From NCBI GenBank assembly GCA_022824925.1, contig JAJDYW010000040.1, positions 62,001-126,000 on the forward strand: 64,000 nt of DNA, read 5' to 3'. The notes beneath the pieces were generated by a model. It saw nothing but the letters and a program-made list of their open reading frames with translations, ran no database searches and was not told where the DNA came from. The stretch comes from Dehalococcoidia bacterium. Lineage in GTDB: Bacteria > Chloroflexota > Dehalococcoidia > Tepidiformales > Tepidiformaceae. Position numbers and translations under genes: made by a program. This document shows positions 51,785 through 60,473 of this stretch, piece by piece (the stretch's first letter is position 1; every line of letters begins with the position of its first letter).

Positions 51785-53241
51785 GCGAGCTCTGGGGGCT
51801 GACGGCGCACGAGGCCCAGGCGGGGCTGCGTGCGCGTGAGTTCTCCGCCGTCGAGCTGACGGAGTCCGTCCTCGCCCGCGTCGACGCCGTCGAGGATCGC
51901 GTCAACGCCTACATCACCCGCACCGACGAGGTCGCGCGGGAGCAGGCCCGCGAGGCCGACGCGCGCTTCGCCGCGGGCACGGCCACGCCCCTCACCGGCA
52001 TCCCCTTCGCCGTGAAGGACCTCATCGTCACGAAGGGCGTCCGCACCACCGCCGGCTCGCGCATGCTCGCCGACTTCGTCCCGCCCTACGACAGCCATGT
52101 CTACGAGCAGCTCACCCGCGCCGGCGCCGTCATGGTCGGCAAGGCCAATATGGACGAGTACGCGATGGGCTCCAGCACCGAGCACTCCGCCTTCGGCCCC
52201 ACCGGCAACCCCTGGGATCCCGAGCGCGTGCCCGGCGGTAGCTCCGGAGGCTCCGCCGCTGCCGTCGCCGCGGGCGAGTGCCTCGCCGCCCTCGGCAGCG
52301 ATACCGGCGGCAGCATCCGCCAGCCCGCCGCCCTCTGCGGCGTGGTCGGCCTCGACCCCACCTACGGGCGCGTCAGCCGCTACGGCATCATCGCCTTCGG
52401 CAGCTCCCTCGACCAGGTCGGCCCCATCGGCCGCGACGTCGAGGACGTGGCCACCATTCTCGACGGCATCGGCAGCCACGACCCGCGCGACTCCACCAGC
52501 GATCCCTCGCCCCGGCCCGACGTGCGCCACTACCTCGGCCGCGACATCGCCGGGAAGCGCATCGGCGTGCCCCGCGAGTACTTCGTCGAGGGCATGGAGC
52601 CGGGCGTCCGCGCCCGCATCGACGAGGCCCTCGCCCGCCTCGAGTCCCTCGGCTGCGAGGTCGACACCGACCTCTCCCTGCCCATGACCGAGCACGCCCT
52701 CGCCGTCTACTACCTCATCGCCCCCAGCGAGGCGAGCTCCAACCTCGCCCGCTACGACGGCGTGAAGTACGGCCTCAGCGAACGCGGCGGCAGCGGCATG
52801 TGGGAGAACATGGAGCAGACCCGCGAGCAGGGCTTCGGGGACGAGGTGAAGCGCCGCATCATGCTCGGCGTCTACGCCCTCAGCGCCGGCTACTACGACC
52901 AGTTCTACCTGAAGGCGCAGAAGGTCCGGACCCTCATCACCGAGGAGTTCCGCGAGGCCTTCACCCGCTACGACGCCCTCGTTACGCCCACCACGCCGGA
53001 GGTCGCCTTCCGCCGCGGCGAGAAGCTCGGCGACCCCTACGCCATGTACCTGAACGACATCTACACCCTGCCCAGCGCGGTCGCGGGCCTGCCCGCCCTC
53101 AGCCTCCCCTGCGGCCTCAGCGAGGGCCTGCCCGTCGGCCTCCAGGTCATCGGCGATGTCGGCGCCGAGGGCGCCATCCTCCAGATCGGCCACGCCTTCG
53201 AGCAGTCCCTCGGCCAGGCCAACCGCCTCGCCCCGCTCTAG
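51781..53241 (+). CDS. gatA: Asp-tRNA(Asn)/Glu-tRNA(Gln) amidotransferase subunit A
   Basis: A 486-residue amidase-signature protein that releases ammonia from glutamine. The Ser-cisSer-Lys triad is visible: Lys79 in FAVKDL, the GGSSGGSAAAVA loop, and SDTGGSIRQPA. The C-terminal LPVGLQVIG and normal length agree. Translationally coupled to gatC. Its stop codon shares CTAG with that of the convergent protease gene. Confidence 0.96.
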   Translation: MSELWGLTAHEAQAGLRAREFSAVELTESVLARVDAVEDRVNAYITRTDEVAREQAREADARFAAGTATPLTGIPFAVKDLIVTKGVRTTAGSRMLADFVPPYDSHVYEQLTRAGAVMVGKANMDEYAMGSSTEHSAFGPTGNPWDPERVPGGSSGGSAAAVAAGECLAALGSDTGGSIRQPAALCGVVGLDPTYGRVSRYGIIAFGSSLDQVGPIGRDVEDVATILDGIGSHDPRDSTSDPSPRPDVRHYLGRDIAGKRIGVPREYFVEGMEPGVRARIDEALARLESLGCEVDTDLSLPMTEHALAVYYLIAPSEASSNLARYDGVKYGLSERGGSGMWENMEQTREQGFGDEVKRRIMLGVYALSAGYYDQFYLKAQKVRTLITEEFREAFTRYDALVTPTTPEVAFRRGEKLGDPYAMYLNDIYTLPSAVAGLPALSLPCGLSEGLPVGLQVIGDVGAEGAILQIGHAFEQSLGQANRLAPL

Positions 53242-53642
53242 CCCTGAAAGCCGCCGAACTCCGCCGGGAAGGGCCTCCCCCTGATGCCCACCAGCAGCAT
53301 GGGCGCTTCGACCAACTGGTGATGCGTGGTGTCGGGAATCAATCCAAGGGCCTGGAGCGCGGTCGCCCCAAGGATGTAGATGTCCTCGTGCCCGAAAATG
53401 ACGGGCGCCGTCATCTCCAGGTCTCCAACCCTGAAACGGATCTCCCCGACGGGGTAGATTTCGGCGTCATTGTTCGCCAGCATGAACTCGCGCTCGTAAA
53501 CGGGAGCGATTCCCAGGTCGTCCCTCAGGAACGAAGCAGGCAGTGCGGAATGGGCGGCACCGGTATCGACAAGCATGGCCCTCTTGTGGAACACGCGATC
53601 GTCGGGGTTGGCCACCCCGACATCCACCTCGAAGACCCCCAC
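53238..53642 (-). CDS. Retropepsin-like aspartyl protease
   Basis: A 134-residue single-domain protein with the pepsin/retropepsin active site MLVDTGAAHSALP (Asp26), an internal EIRFRVGDLEM strand, and ILGATALQALGLI, the second hallmark of clan AA proteases. Such proteins act as dimers. GTG start 53642 has a GGAGGG box. No signal peptide. Substrate unknown. Confidence 0.8.
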   Translation of the reverse strand: MGVFEVDVGVANPDDRVFHKRAMLVDTGAAHSALPASFLRDDLGIAPVYEREFMLANNDAEIYPVGEIRFRVGDLEMTAPVIFGHEDIYILGATALQALGLIPDTTHHQLVEAPMLLVGIRGRPFPAEFGGFQG

Positions 53643-53911
53643 GGTACCCTCCCATTGCCCGGTGGTTTCACTCTAGCACACGGCGCCTCGCCCCCCTCGC
53701 CGCCGCCAACCCTTGACCGTAATGGCGGCCATCCCCAGAGTCCGGATCGTGGACCGCGAGCCGACCACCACCTGCCTCACCACTGCTGCTGCGGCGGCGG
53801 CGCATGCGCGCAGGTAGGATGCGAGCGGTTCCAGGACGCACAGGACAGCAAGCCGCCCGCGGGGCGGCTCTTTCGTATCCGCCACCGGCGGGGGGCGGAA
53901 GGAACGGGTCC

Positions 53912-55093
53912 GTGGACGACGCTTCCCCCGGCGCCGAGCGCTTCATTTCCGAGAGCCTCGCCTCCGTGCCCGCCAGCGGCATCCGCAAGTTCTTCGACCT
54001 GCTCAGCACGATCGACGACGTCATCTCCCTTGGCGTGGGCGAACCGGATTATGTAACCCCGGAGCCCATCAGCCGCGCCGCCATCGAGAGCATCGAGCAG
54101 GGCGAGACCCACTACACCTCCAACTACGGCCTGATGGAGCTGCGCGAGGCCCTCAGCGAGGAGATCCAGCGCCTCTACGGCGTCCCCTACGACCCCGCCA
54201 CCGAAATCGTCGTCACCAGCGGCTCCAGCGAGGCCTTCGATATCGCCCTCCGCGCCCTCATCGACGACGGCGACGAGGTCCTCTGCCCCGACCCCAGCTA
54301 CGTCGCCTACGAGCCCGCCGTCACCATGGCCAAGGGCCGCTTCCGCCCCGTCCCCACCACCGCCGAGCACGAGTTCCGCCTTCTCGCCGGCGATGTCTCC
54401 GAGCGCGTTTCCGAGCGCACGAAGGCGCTCCTCTTCGGCTACCCCGCCAACCCCACGGGCGCGACCATGGACCGCGCCAGCCTCGAGGCCGTCGCCGAGG
54501 TCGCCGCCGCCAACGACCTCGCGGTTATCAGCGACGAGCTGTACGCGCGCCTCACCTACGAGGGCGAGCACACCTGCTTCCCCTCCATCGAGGGCATGCG
54601 CGACCGCACCATCCTCATCGGCGGCTTCAGCAAGACTTACGCGATGACGGGCTGGCGCATCGGCTGGCTCGCCGCCCCCGCCCCGCTCGCCGAGGCGGCC
54701 ATGAAGGTTCACCAGTACGTCATGATGTCCGCCCCCACGGCCGCCCAGCATGCCGCCCTCGCCGCCCTCCGGCAGGGCGAGAGCTTCGTCCAGGAGATGC
54801 TCGCCGAGTACGACCGCCGCCGCCGCCTCATGGTCGATGGCCTGCACGCCGTAGGCCTCCCTGCCTTCCGCCCCCGCGGCGCCTTCTACGCCTTCCCGGA
54901 CATCAGCCCCACGGGCATGGACAGCACTACCTTCAGCGAGCGGCTGCTGGCCGAGGAGCGCGTCGCGGTCGTGCCCGGCGTCGCCTTCGGCGCCAGCGGC
55001 GAGGGTTTCGTGCGTGCCTGCTACGCCAGCGGCTACGAGCAGATCGAGCGCGCCCTCGAGCGCATCGGGCGCTTCGTCCAGCGCAACCGCTAA
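53912..55093 (+). CDS. Pyridoxal-phosphate aminotransferase, class I/II
   Basis: A 393-residue fold-type I aminotransferase. VGEPDYVTPEPI, THYTSNYGLMELREAL, GYPANPTGATMD, and the PLP lysine in GGFSKTYAMTGWRIGW are textbook, with the carboxylate-binding Arg in GEGFVRACYA. Similar to aspartate/aromatic aminotransferases such as PatA. The GTG start at 53912 has an AAGGAAC box and gives a normal N-terminus; the open frame begins about 108 bp earlier. Confidence 0.93.
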   Translation: MDDASPGAERFISESLASVPASGIRKFFDLLSTIDDVISLGVGEPDYVTPEPISRAAIESIEQGETHYTSNYGLMELREALSEEIQRLYGVPYDPATEIVVTSGSSEAFDIALRALIDDGDEVLCPDPSYVAYEPAVTMAKGRFRPVPTTAEHEFRLLAGDVSERVSERTKALLFGYPANPTGATMDRASLEAVAEVAAANDLAVISDELYARLTYEGEHTCFPSIEGMRDRTILIGGFSKTYAMTGWRIGWLAAPAPLAEAAMKVHQYVMMSAPTAAQHAALAALRQGESFVQEMLAEYDRRRRLMVDGLHAVGLPAFRPRGAFYAFPDISPTGMDSTTFSERLLAEERVAVVPGVAFGASGEGFVRACYASGYEQIERALERIGRFVQRNR

Positions 55094-55186
55094 CCGCGAC
55101 CCAACAGATGCCCGGAACGGCTCGGGGGCGGCTCAGCCGCTAGCAGTCGCGCTTGCCGGCTGGCGACCTCCGGCCCCCAGGCAGGC

Positions 55187-56548
55187 TCAGGGACACGTGA
55201 CCACCCGGATCTCCCACTGCCCCGGATACACGCGCTCGAAAATTGCCAGCTCCTCTTCTTCGAAGGGAATCTCCTGGCCTCCCGAGTACTGCCCGTTGAT
55301 CCAGAGCTGGTAGGGGTAGCAATCCTCTTCGGGCTCGGGCTCGGGTGTCGGCGTAGGGGTAGGCGTGGGCTCAGGTGTAGGCGTGGGCTCGGGTGCCGGC
55401 GTAGGGGTGGGCGTGGGCTCGGGCGTTGGAGCAGGAGTCGGGGTCGGGGCGGACGTGGGTGCCGGCGTCGGTGTCGGGGTGGAGGCGGGCGGCCCGGACG
55501 AGGGAGGCTCGCCGGAGTTCCCCGGGCACTCGACCACCCGGGTCTCCCACTGCCCCGGATACACGCGCTCGAATATCGCCAGGTCCTCTTCTTCGAAGGG
55601 AGTCTCCTGGCCTCCCCCGTACTCCCCGTTGATCCAGACCTGGTAGGGGAGGCACTCCTCCTCTTCGGGCTCGGGCTCGGGCGAAGGCGCCGATGCCGGG
55701 GTGGGCGTGGGTGTCGGGGTAGGCGTTGGCGTGGGTGTCGGGGTGGGCGTCGGTGTCGGCGTCGGGGTGGGCGTGGGTGTCGGGGTGGGCGTGGTCGTCG
55801 GCGTGGGTGTCGGGGTGGGCGTGGTCGTCGGCGTGGGCGTGGGCGTGGTCGTCGGCGTGGGCGTGGATTCAGGCGGCCCCGACGGGGGTGGCGTGCCGAC
55901 ATCCCCCGGACACTCGACTTCCCGGATCTCCCACTGCCCCGGATACACGCGCTCGAATATCGCCAGGTCCTCTTCGTCGAAGGGAATCTCCTGGCCTACC
56001 CCGTACTCCCCGTTGATCCAGACCTGGTAGGGGAAGCACTCCTCCCCCTCCTCCTCCTCAGGCTCGGGTTCAGGCGTCGGGGCGGGCGTTGCCGCTCCTC
56101 CGCCGGACGGCACGGGGGTGCTCGCGCTGGCTCCGCCAACGGTGATGTCCCCGTAGTTGAAGCGTCCGCTCCTGCTCACTTCACCGGCGGCAACGGAATG
56201 GACCCGCCAGCCCCCGCCTCCCACGCGCACGCTGAGAAAGTTGCTGGCGGGGTCGCCCACACGCTCCCAGAGGCGCAGCGACACGGCCGCCGTCCCGTCC
56301 GGGCCGGCCGTCAGATCCGCATAGCGGAAGCGCCCGCTCCCGCTGACGTCGTCGAGCGAGAGGGCATGGGTCTGCCAGGTCCCGTCACCAACGCGGATGC
56401 TCAGGTAGTTCACCGAGGGGTCGTCCGCGCTCTCCCAGACGCGGACCTCCACGGCCTGATCACCCTGCTCCTGGGCAATGACGATCGAGACTCCCGCCAG
56501 GATCGCCACGACCGGAACCAGGAGGCTCACCAGCCTCATCGAGGGCAT
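55187..56548 (-). CDS. Exported modular protein with three Cys-bounded domains on Thr-Pro linkers
   Basis: A 453-residue protein of unknown function. Signal peptide 1-25; two related beta-repeats at about 33-80 and 88-137 ([18 protein letters not shown] / [18 protein letters not shown]); then three nearly identical 43-residue modules, Cys171-Cys213, Cys299-Cys341 and Cys410-Cys452, each with [10 protein letters not shown], an acidic [17 protein letters not shown] stretch and a closing VEC. They are joined by Glu-rich caps and Thr-Pro linkers of about 57 and 45 residues. ATG 56548 has a GGAGGA box. Likely surface-displayed or secreted; adhesive or binding function is inferred from architecture. 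Confidence 0.8.
   Translation of the reverse strand: MPSMRLVSLLVPVVAILAGVSIVIAQEQGDQAVEVRVWESADDPSVNYLSIRVGDGTWQTHALSLDDVSGSGRFRYADLTAGPDGTAAVSLRLWERVGDPASNFLSVRVGGGGWRVHSVAAGEVSRSGRFNYGDITVGGASASTPVPSGGGAATPAPTPEPEPEEEEGEECFPYQVWINGEYGVGQEIPFDEEDLAIFERVYPGQWEIREVECPGDVGTPPPSGPPESTPTPTTTPTPTPTTTPTPTPTPTTTPTPTPTPTPTPTPTPTPTPTPTPTPTPTPTPASAPSPEPEPEEEECLPYQVWINGEYGGGQETPFEEEDLAIFERVYPGQWETRVVECPGNSGEPPSSGPPASTPTPTPAPTSAPTPTPAPTPEPTPTPTPAPEPTPTPEPTPTPTPTPEPEPEEDCYPYQLWINGQYSGGQEIPFEEEELAIFERVYPGQWEIRVVTCP
55193..56038 (-). repeat. Three 43-codon protein modules
   Basis: Modules at 55910-56038, 55526-55654 and 55193-55321. They differ at only a few residues (for example [24 protein letters not shown]) and each is bounded by Cys residues predicted to pair. 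Confidence 0.9.
55697..55867 (-). repeat. Thr-Pro (ACGCCC-type) microsatellite coding region
   Basis: About 57 codons of nearly pure Thr-Pro, with scattered TTTP units, forming the linker between modules 1 and 2. Such tracts change length readily by slippage. Open frames on the other strand here are by-products of the repeat. Confidence 0.9.
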
Positions 56549-56746
56549 GCTTCCTCCAGAACTCGCAGCATGATTATGCACCATTATGCTGGTGGCAATC
56601 AGCGTCCACCCCTCGCCCGTGCTAGCCAGGCCTCCGGAAGCCCGGCCGGGCCTGACGCCTTCGAGTCCCTCGTGGCAGACTCCGGTCACATCCGGCTGGA
56701 GCCTGCGTATCCCACGTCTGCTCAATCCGCCCGGGGGCTCGTACCC

Positions 56747-57103
56747 GTGGACCCCGACCTCCACCTCGCCGACTGGGCCGGCTGCCGCGTCACCGTCGAG
56801 GTCGACCGCCCCCTCGGAAGCCCCCACCCCCGCGAGCGCGACATCGTCTACGGGGTGAACTACGGCTTCGTTCCGGGCACCCTCGCTCCCGACGGCCACC
56901 CCCTCGACGTGTACATCCTCGACGCGACCGAGCCGCTCGAGCGGTGCGAAGCGACCGTCATCGGCATCGTCCGCCGCCGCGACGACGTGGAGGACAAGCT
57001 CGTCGCCGTCCTCGACCCGGGAACGGCGTGGGACGCCCCCGCGATCCTCGCCGCCGTCGAGTTCCAGGAGCGCTTCTTCGACGCCTTCGTGGAGTTGCCC
57101 TGA
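56747..57103 (+). CDS. Inorganic pyrophosphatase-like protein (family I type)
   Basis: A protein of about 118 residues starting at GTG 56747. [43 protein letters not shown] and [15 protein letters not shown] match the core of family I pyrophosphatases, including the metal-binding Asp of DGHPLDVY and DDVEDK. It is much shorter than standard PpaA (about 170-220), like a compact subgroup seen in several Gram-positive lineages. Hydrolyses PPi if active. No strong ribosome-binding site; the start is tentative. Confidence 0.8.
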   Translation: MDPDLHLADWAGCRVTVEVDRPLGSPHPRERDIVYGVNYGFVPGTLAPDGHPLDVYILDATEPLERCEATVIGIVRRRDDVEDKLVAVLDPGTAWDAPAILAAVEFQERFFDAFVELP

Positions 57104-57202
57104 CGCTCACCCGAGCCCGTGCTAGACTCGCGCGGCTACCTCCGCGGGGAGGGCGCATCCCTGTGCGTCCGCTCCGCGACCCTGATGAAGGACGGACACC
57201 CG

Positions 57203-58312
57203 ATGGACCTGAGCCTCAGCGAAGAGCAAAACCTGATCCGCGACTCGGCGCGGGACTTCCTCGAGAACGAGTGCCCCGAAGAGCACGTGCGGGCCATGGA
57301 AGAAGATGAGGCCGGCTACAGCCCCGATCTCTGGAAGAAGATGGCCGACCTCGGCTGGCAGGGACTCATGATCCCCGAGGACAACGGCGGATCCGGGTTC
57401 AGCTACCTCGACCTCTGCGTCCTCGTCGAGGAGTTCGGCCGCGCGCTCGTGCCCGGCCCCTTCATCCCCAACGCCACCTGCGCCGCCTGGCTCGTCATCG
57501 CCGGCAGCGACGCGCAGAAGGCCAAGTACCTCCCCGGCATTGCCAGCGGGACCGCCATCCACACCTACGCCGTCACCGAGGAGACCGGCCGCTGGGACCG
57601 CGGGGGGCTCGCCCTCGCCGCCGCCCCGGATGGCGACGGCTACGTCCTCAACGGCTCCAAGCTGTTCGTCCCCGACGCCAACGTGGCCGACTACCTGCAC
57701 GTTCTCGCCAACACCCCCGACGGCGGCCTCGCCGACTTCGTCGTCGCCCGCGACCAGGCCGGCGTGGAGGTCAACCTCCTCAAGACCATCGCCAGCGACA
57801 AGCAGGCCGAGGTCGTCCTGAGCAACGTGAGCGTCAGCGCCGACGACGTCATCGCCGTCGACGACGCAACCGCCGGCCGCGCCCGCAACATCGCGGTCAA
57901 CCTCGAGAACTCCTACCTCGTCGGCCTCGCCCAGAAGGACTTCGAGATCGCCGTCAACTACGCCAAGGAGCGCGTCCAGTTCGGCCGTCCCATCGGCTCC
58001 TTCCAGGCGATCCAGCACAAGGCCGCCGACATGGTCACCGACGTCGACGGCATGCGCTTCATCACCTACAAGGCCGCCTGGGCGACCAGCGAGAACGAGG
58101 ACTCCCAGGACATCGACACCGCCATGGCCAAGGCCTGGTGCAGCGAGGCCAGCCGCCGCGTGGTCGCCCACGGCCAGCAGATCCACGGTGGCATCGGCTT
58201 CACCAAGGACTACATCATCCAGCTCTACTTCCGCCGCCAGAAGCGCGCCGAGCTCTTCTGGGGCGATGCCGACTTCCACCGGGAGCGCGTCGCGGAGATG
58301 CTGGAGATCTAG
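57203..58312 (+). CDS. Acyl-CoA dehydrogenase
   Basis: A 369-residue acyl-CoA dehydrogenase-family protein: helical N-domain (LSEEQNLIRDSARDFLENECP), beta-domain (about 125-235) and C-domain with FGRPIGSFQAIQHKAADM and HGGIGFTKDYIIQLYFRRQK. The beta-domain is shorter and lacks the classic TEPxAGSD loop (TEETGRWDRGG instead), as in divergent members that act on steroid side chains or CoA thioesters in hetero-oligomers. ATG 57203 starts the canonical MDLSLSEEQ. TAGACT upstream is a candidate -10. Confidence 0.88.
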   Translation: MDLSLSEEQNLIRDSARDFLENECPEEHVRAMEEDEAGYSPDLWKKMADLGWQGLMIPEDNGGSGFSYLDLCVLVEEFGRALVPGPFIPNATCAAWLVIAGSDAQKAKYLPGIASGTAIHTYAVTEETGRWDRGGLALAAAPDGDGYVLNGSKLFVPDANVADYLHVLANTPDGGLADFVVARDQAGVEVNLLKTIASDKQAEVVLSNVSVSADDVIAVDDATAGRARNIAVNLENSYLVGLAQKDFEIAVNYAKERVQFGRPIGSFQAIQHKAADMVTDVDGMRFITYKAAWATSENEDSQDIDTAMAKAWCSEASRRVVAHGQQIHGGIGFTKDYIIQLYFRRQKRAELFWGDADFHRERVAEMLEI

Positions 58313-58367
58313 GCTCCCCTTCCGGGCAGCACGGCACGGGGCCCCGCCGGATGGCGGGGCTTCGTCG

Positions 58368-58802
58368 TTACTCCAGCGGGTCGATCACGGTCAGGAACGG
58401 GAAGCGCCCGAAGTCGCGGTCCTTCGTGCATATCTGGCTGACGCCGTGCTCCCGCATCAGCACGGCCGTATGGAGGTCGTGCAGAACACTCCCCTGCAGC
58501 CCCGGCAGCTCGGCCAGCGTCTGCGCCAGGACCGCCTGGTGCCGGGGCGTAGCCGTCAGCAGGAGGAACCCCGGTGAGGCGAGCAGGCCGTCGAGGAACC
58601 GCATCGCCGGCTCGACCTGCCACGGCCTCGGGAAGACCCGGGAATGCGTCGCGTTCCTCAGGAACTCGTAGCACACGTTCCAGGTCAGGAAGGTGGGCGA
58701 TGGGTCCCGGCGCCAGCGCTCGAGCTTGCTCCGGCAGGGATCGTGGAACGGGGAGTCCGCGTTGGCTGCGTAGAGCAGCACGTTCGTGTCGACGGCGAGC
58801 AC
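58368..58802 (-). CDS. vapC: PIN-domain ribonuclease toxin, VapC family
   Basis: A 144-residue PIN protein. Acidic active-site residues are visible in AVDTNVLLYA (Asp5), NVCYEFL (Glu near 46), LHDLHTAVL and TKDRDF. The TA-type VapC cleaves tRNA or rRNA when its antitoxin is degraded. The GTG start at 58802 directly abuts the antitoxin stop (TAGGTG), so the pair is translationally linked. Confidence 0.9.
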   Translation of the reverse strand: MLAVDTNVLLYAANADSPFHDPCRSKLERWRRDPSPTFLTWNVCYEFLRNATHSRVFPRPWQVEPAMRFLDGLLASPGFLLLTATPRHQAVLAQTLAELPGLQGSVLHDLHTAVLMREHGVSQICTKDRDFGRFPFLTVIDPLE

Positions 58803-59189
58803 CTAGCGGGCATCCGTCGGGCCGGGGGAGGCCGGGCCTGCGTCGTAGGGCTCGATCTCTTCGGCTGCCAGCCGCACGCGGGGCTCGGGCGCAGGCGGCT
58901 CCTCCCGGCGGGGCGCACCGTACAGTTCCGCGTCCCGCTCGCGGTCCAGAACCTCGTACAGGGCCTCCCGATCGGCCACGTCCACGAGCGGTTCGCCCAT
59001 GTGGTGCAGTGGCAGGGGCGGCAGTGCAGCGGCTACGGGAGCGGCGCCCTCATCTTCCGCCAGGATCCGCCGGATCCCGGCCTCCACGAGGGCGCCCATG
59101 GTCGTGTCCCTGCGCGCGGCTTCTTCCTTGAGCCGTTCCATGATCGCATCCTCAATGTTGATGGTCGTCTTCTTCATATGGGCAACCAT
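58803..59189 (-). CDS. vapB: Ribbon-helix-helix antitoxin, VapB type, with long C-terminus
   Basis: A 128-residue protein. The N-terminus MKKTTINIEDAIMERLKEEA and TTMGALVEAGIRRIL forms a ribbon-helix-helix DNA-binding domain; the C-terminal half is Pro/Glu-rich and likely wraps the toxin. It is longer than usual VapB (about 75-85). TACAAT lies 5 nt upstream of ATG 59189, supporting this start (leaderless) over ATG 59177. RHH antitoxins usually repress their own operon. Confidence 0.85.
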   Translation of the reverse strand: MVAHMKKTTINIEDAIMERLKEEAARRDTTMGALVEAGIRRILAEDEGAAPVAAALPPLPLHHMGEPLVDVADREALYEVLDRERDAELYGAPRREEPPAPEPRVRLAAEEIEPYDAGPASPGPTDAR

Positions 59190-59194
59190 ATCCC

Positions 59195-59200
59195 ATTGTA
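59195..59200 (-). promoter_or_regulatory. TACAAT box 5 nt before the vapB ATG
   Basis: A good -10 match ending 5 nt before ATG on the minus strand, consistent with a leaderless vapBC transcript. Confidence 0.5.
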
Positions 59201-59235
59201 TCCGCGACTACAAGCCCCACCCCTCCGGGCTGCGG

Positions 59236-59547
59236 CTAGTGGGGGTGGGGGTGCCCCTGGGAGTGGCCGCCGGGGCCGTGGCTGTGCCCGTGATGGGTCA
59301 GGTCGTCGGGGCCGCCGCCGGCGAGGTCGCCGTCGCCTTCACCGTCACCGTCGCCGCCGTCTTCCCAGGGCGCGGGGCCGTCGCCGACGCCCGCTTCCGC
59401 CCGGCCGACGACCGCGAAGTTGCCGATGACCTTCCGGGCCTGCGCGCCGCAGGCGGGGCAGGGGGTGAGCTGGAGGGCGTCGCCCATGGGCATGCGCTTC
59501 TCGAAGCGCTCACCGCACTCGGGACACTGGTATTCGTAGAGAGCCAT
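59236..59547 (-). CDS. FmdB-family zinc ribbon protein with His-rich tail
   Basis: A 103-residue protein. The N-terminal 45 residues are the FmdB zinc ribbon (YEYQCPECGERFEKR, LTPCPACGAQARKVIG). A Gly/Asp linker (about 58-80) leads to a tail HHGHSHGPGGHSQGHPHPH with nine His, a likely metal-binding sequence (Ni, Zn or Co). FmdB proteins are small regulators or zinc carriers of uncertain role. It lies near the cobalamin adenosyltransferase gene, though no link is proven. Confidence 0.82.
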   Translation of the reverse strand: MALYEYQCPECGERFEKRMPMGDALQLTPCPACGAQARKVIGNFAVVGRAEAGVGDGPAPWEDGGDGDGEGDGDLAGGGPDDLTHHGHSHGPGGHSQGHPHPH

Positions 59548-59578
59548 GGGCCGATGGTGCGGAGGCCGGGCCGCTCGG

Positions 59579-59812
59579 TCAACCCGCTCCGGAGTTGCGC
59601 TCCCGTTCGTACGGGCCGGATCGGCGCGCCGCCGCGCGGAAGCGGTCGAAGTTGCCGTCGAAGCGCCGGATCGTCTCGCCCCGGCGCACCCCCTGGTGGT
59701 CGCAGGCGGAGCCCACCGAGCAACTCGCGCAGCAGTAGCGGCGGGTCGACATCATGTGCGGCTCGCCCATGATGGGCGTCAGGCAACGCCGGCAGCGGAT
59801 CGTCTCGGGCAC
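59579..59812 (-). CDS. Small Cys-rich putative zinc-binding protein
   Basis: A 77-residue protein from GTG 59812 (strong GGAGGG box). IRCRRCLTPIMG and RRYCCASCSVGSACD provide six or more Cys arranged as CxxC, CCxxC and a further Cys, enough for one zinc site. The basic C-terminus (RRFDGNFDRFRAAARRS) could bind nucleic acid. No family recognised. Sits between the FmdB-like and adenosyltransferase genes. Confidence 0.6.
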   Translation of the reverse strand: MPETIRCRRCLTPIMGEPHMMSTRRYCCASCSVGSACDHQGVRRGETIRRFDGNFDRFRAAARRSGPYERERNSGAG

Positions 59813-59903
59813 GGCACCCTCCCGCGCGCATTTTCCGCGTCCGCGCCCGTGAGCGAAAGGGGGCGGGCTGGCCCCCGCGCCGGCGCTCCGGCATGCTTGC
59901 CCC

Positions 59904-60470
59904 ATGGTTCGCATCAACCGCGTCTACACCCGCGCCGGGGACGACGGCACGACCGCACTCGCGGGCGGCCAGCGCCTCCCCAAGGAGAGCCTCCGCATCG
60001 AGGCCTACGGCACCGTCGATGAGCTCAACAGCGCCATTGGCATCGCCGTCGCCGGCGGGCTCGAGGGCCCCATGGACGAGCCCTTCGCCGTCATCCAGCA
60101 GGTCCTCTTCAACCTCGGCGCCGAGCTGGCCACGCCGCGCGAGCCCGGCGAGGAGGCCACCGGACCCCGGGTCGAGGGCCGCCACGTCGAGCAGCTCGAG
60201 GCGTGGATCGACGACTGGAACGAGGAGCTCGAGCCCCTGACCAGCTTCGTTCTGCCCGGGGGCGACCCCACCGCCGCCCACCTCCACCTGGCCCGCACGA
60301 TCTGCCGCCGCGCCGAGCGGATCAGCTTCGCCCTCAGCAGGGAGGAGCACGTGGGCGAGTTCGTGGCGCCCTACCTGAACCGCCTCAGCGACCTGCTCTT
60401 CGTCGCGTCCCGCCTGCAGAACCAGCTCGGCGGCCACGGCGACGTGCTCTGGGACTCGCGGCGCTTCTAG
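59904..60470 (+). CDS. Cob(I)alamin adenosyltransferase, PduO type
   Basis: A 188-residue trimeric ATP:cob(I)alamin adenosyltransferase. YTRAGDDGTT binds ATP; RIEAYGTVDELNSAIG and FVLPGGDPTAAHLHLARTICRRAER contain the conserved Arg/Asp/Asn contacts. Supplies adenosylcobalamin, needed by methylmalonyl- and ethylmalonyl-CoA mutases expected alongside the ccr operon. CATGCT ends 6 nt before ATG (leaderless candidate). Confidence 0.93.
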   Translation: MVRINRVYTRAGDDGTTALAGGQRLPKESLRIEAYGTVDELNSAIGIAVAGGLEGPMDEPFAVIQQVLFNLGAELATPREPGEEATGPRVEGRHVEQLEAWIDDWNEELEPLTSFVLPGGDPTAAHLHLARTICRRAERISFALSREEHVGEFVAPYLNRLSDLLFVASRLQNQLGGHGDVLWDSRRF

Positions 60471-60473
60471 CCG

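Noticed and set aside
55365..56030. Plus-strand frames rich in Val-Gly repeats opposite the Thr-Pro linkers
   Set aside because: They arise from the complementary strand of the Thr-Pro microsatellite and have no start signals.
55193..56038. CRISPR-like regular spacing of the three modules
   Set aside because: Units are in-frame coding repeats of 129 bp separated by coding linkers, not palindromic repeats with unique spacers.
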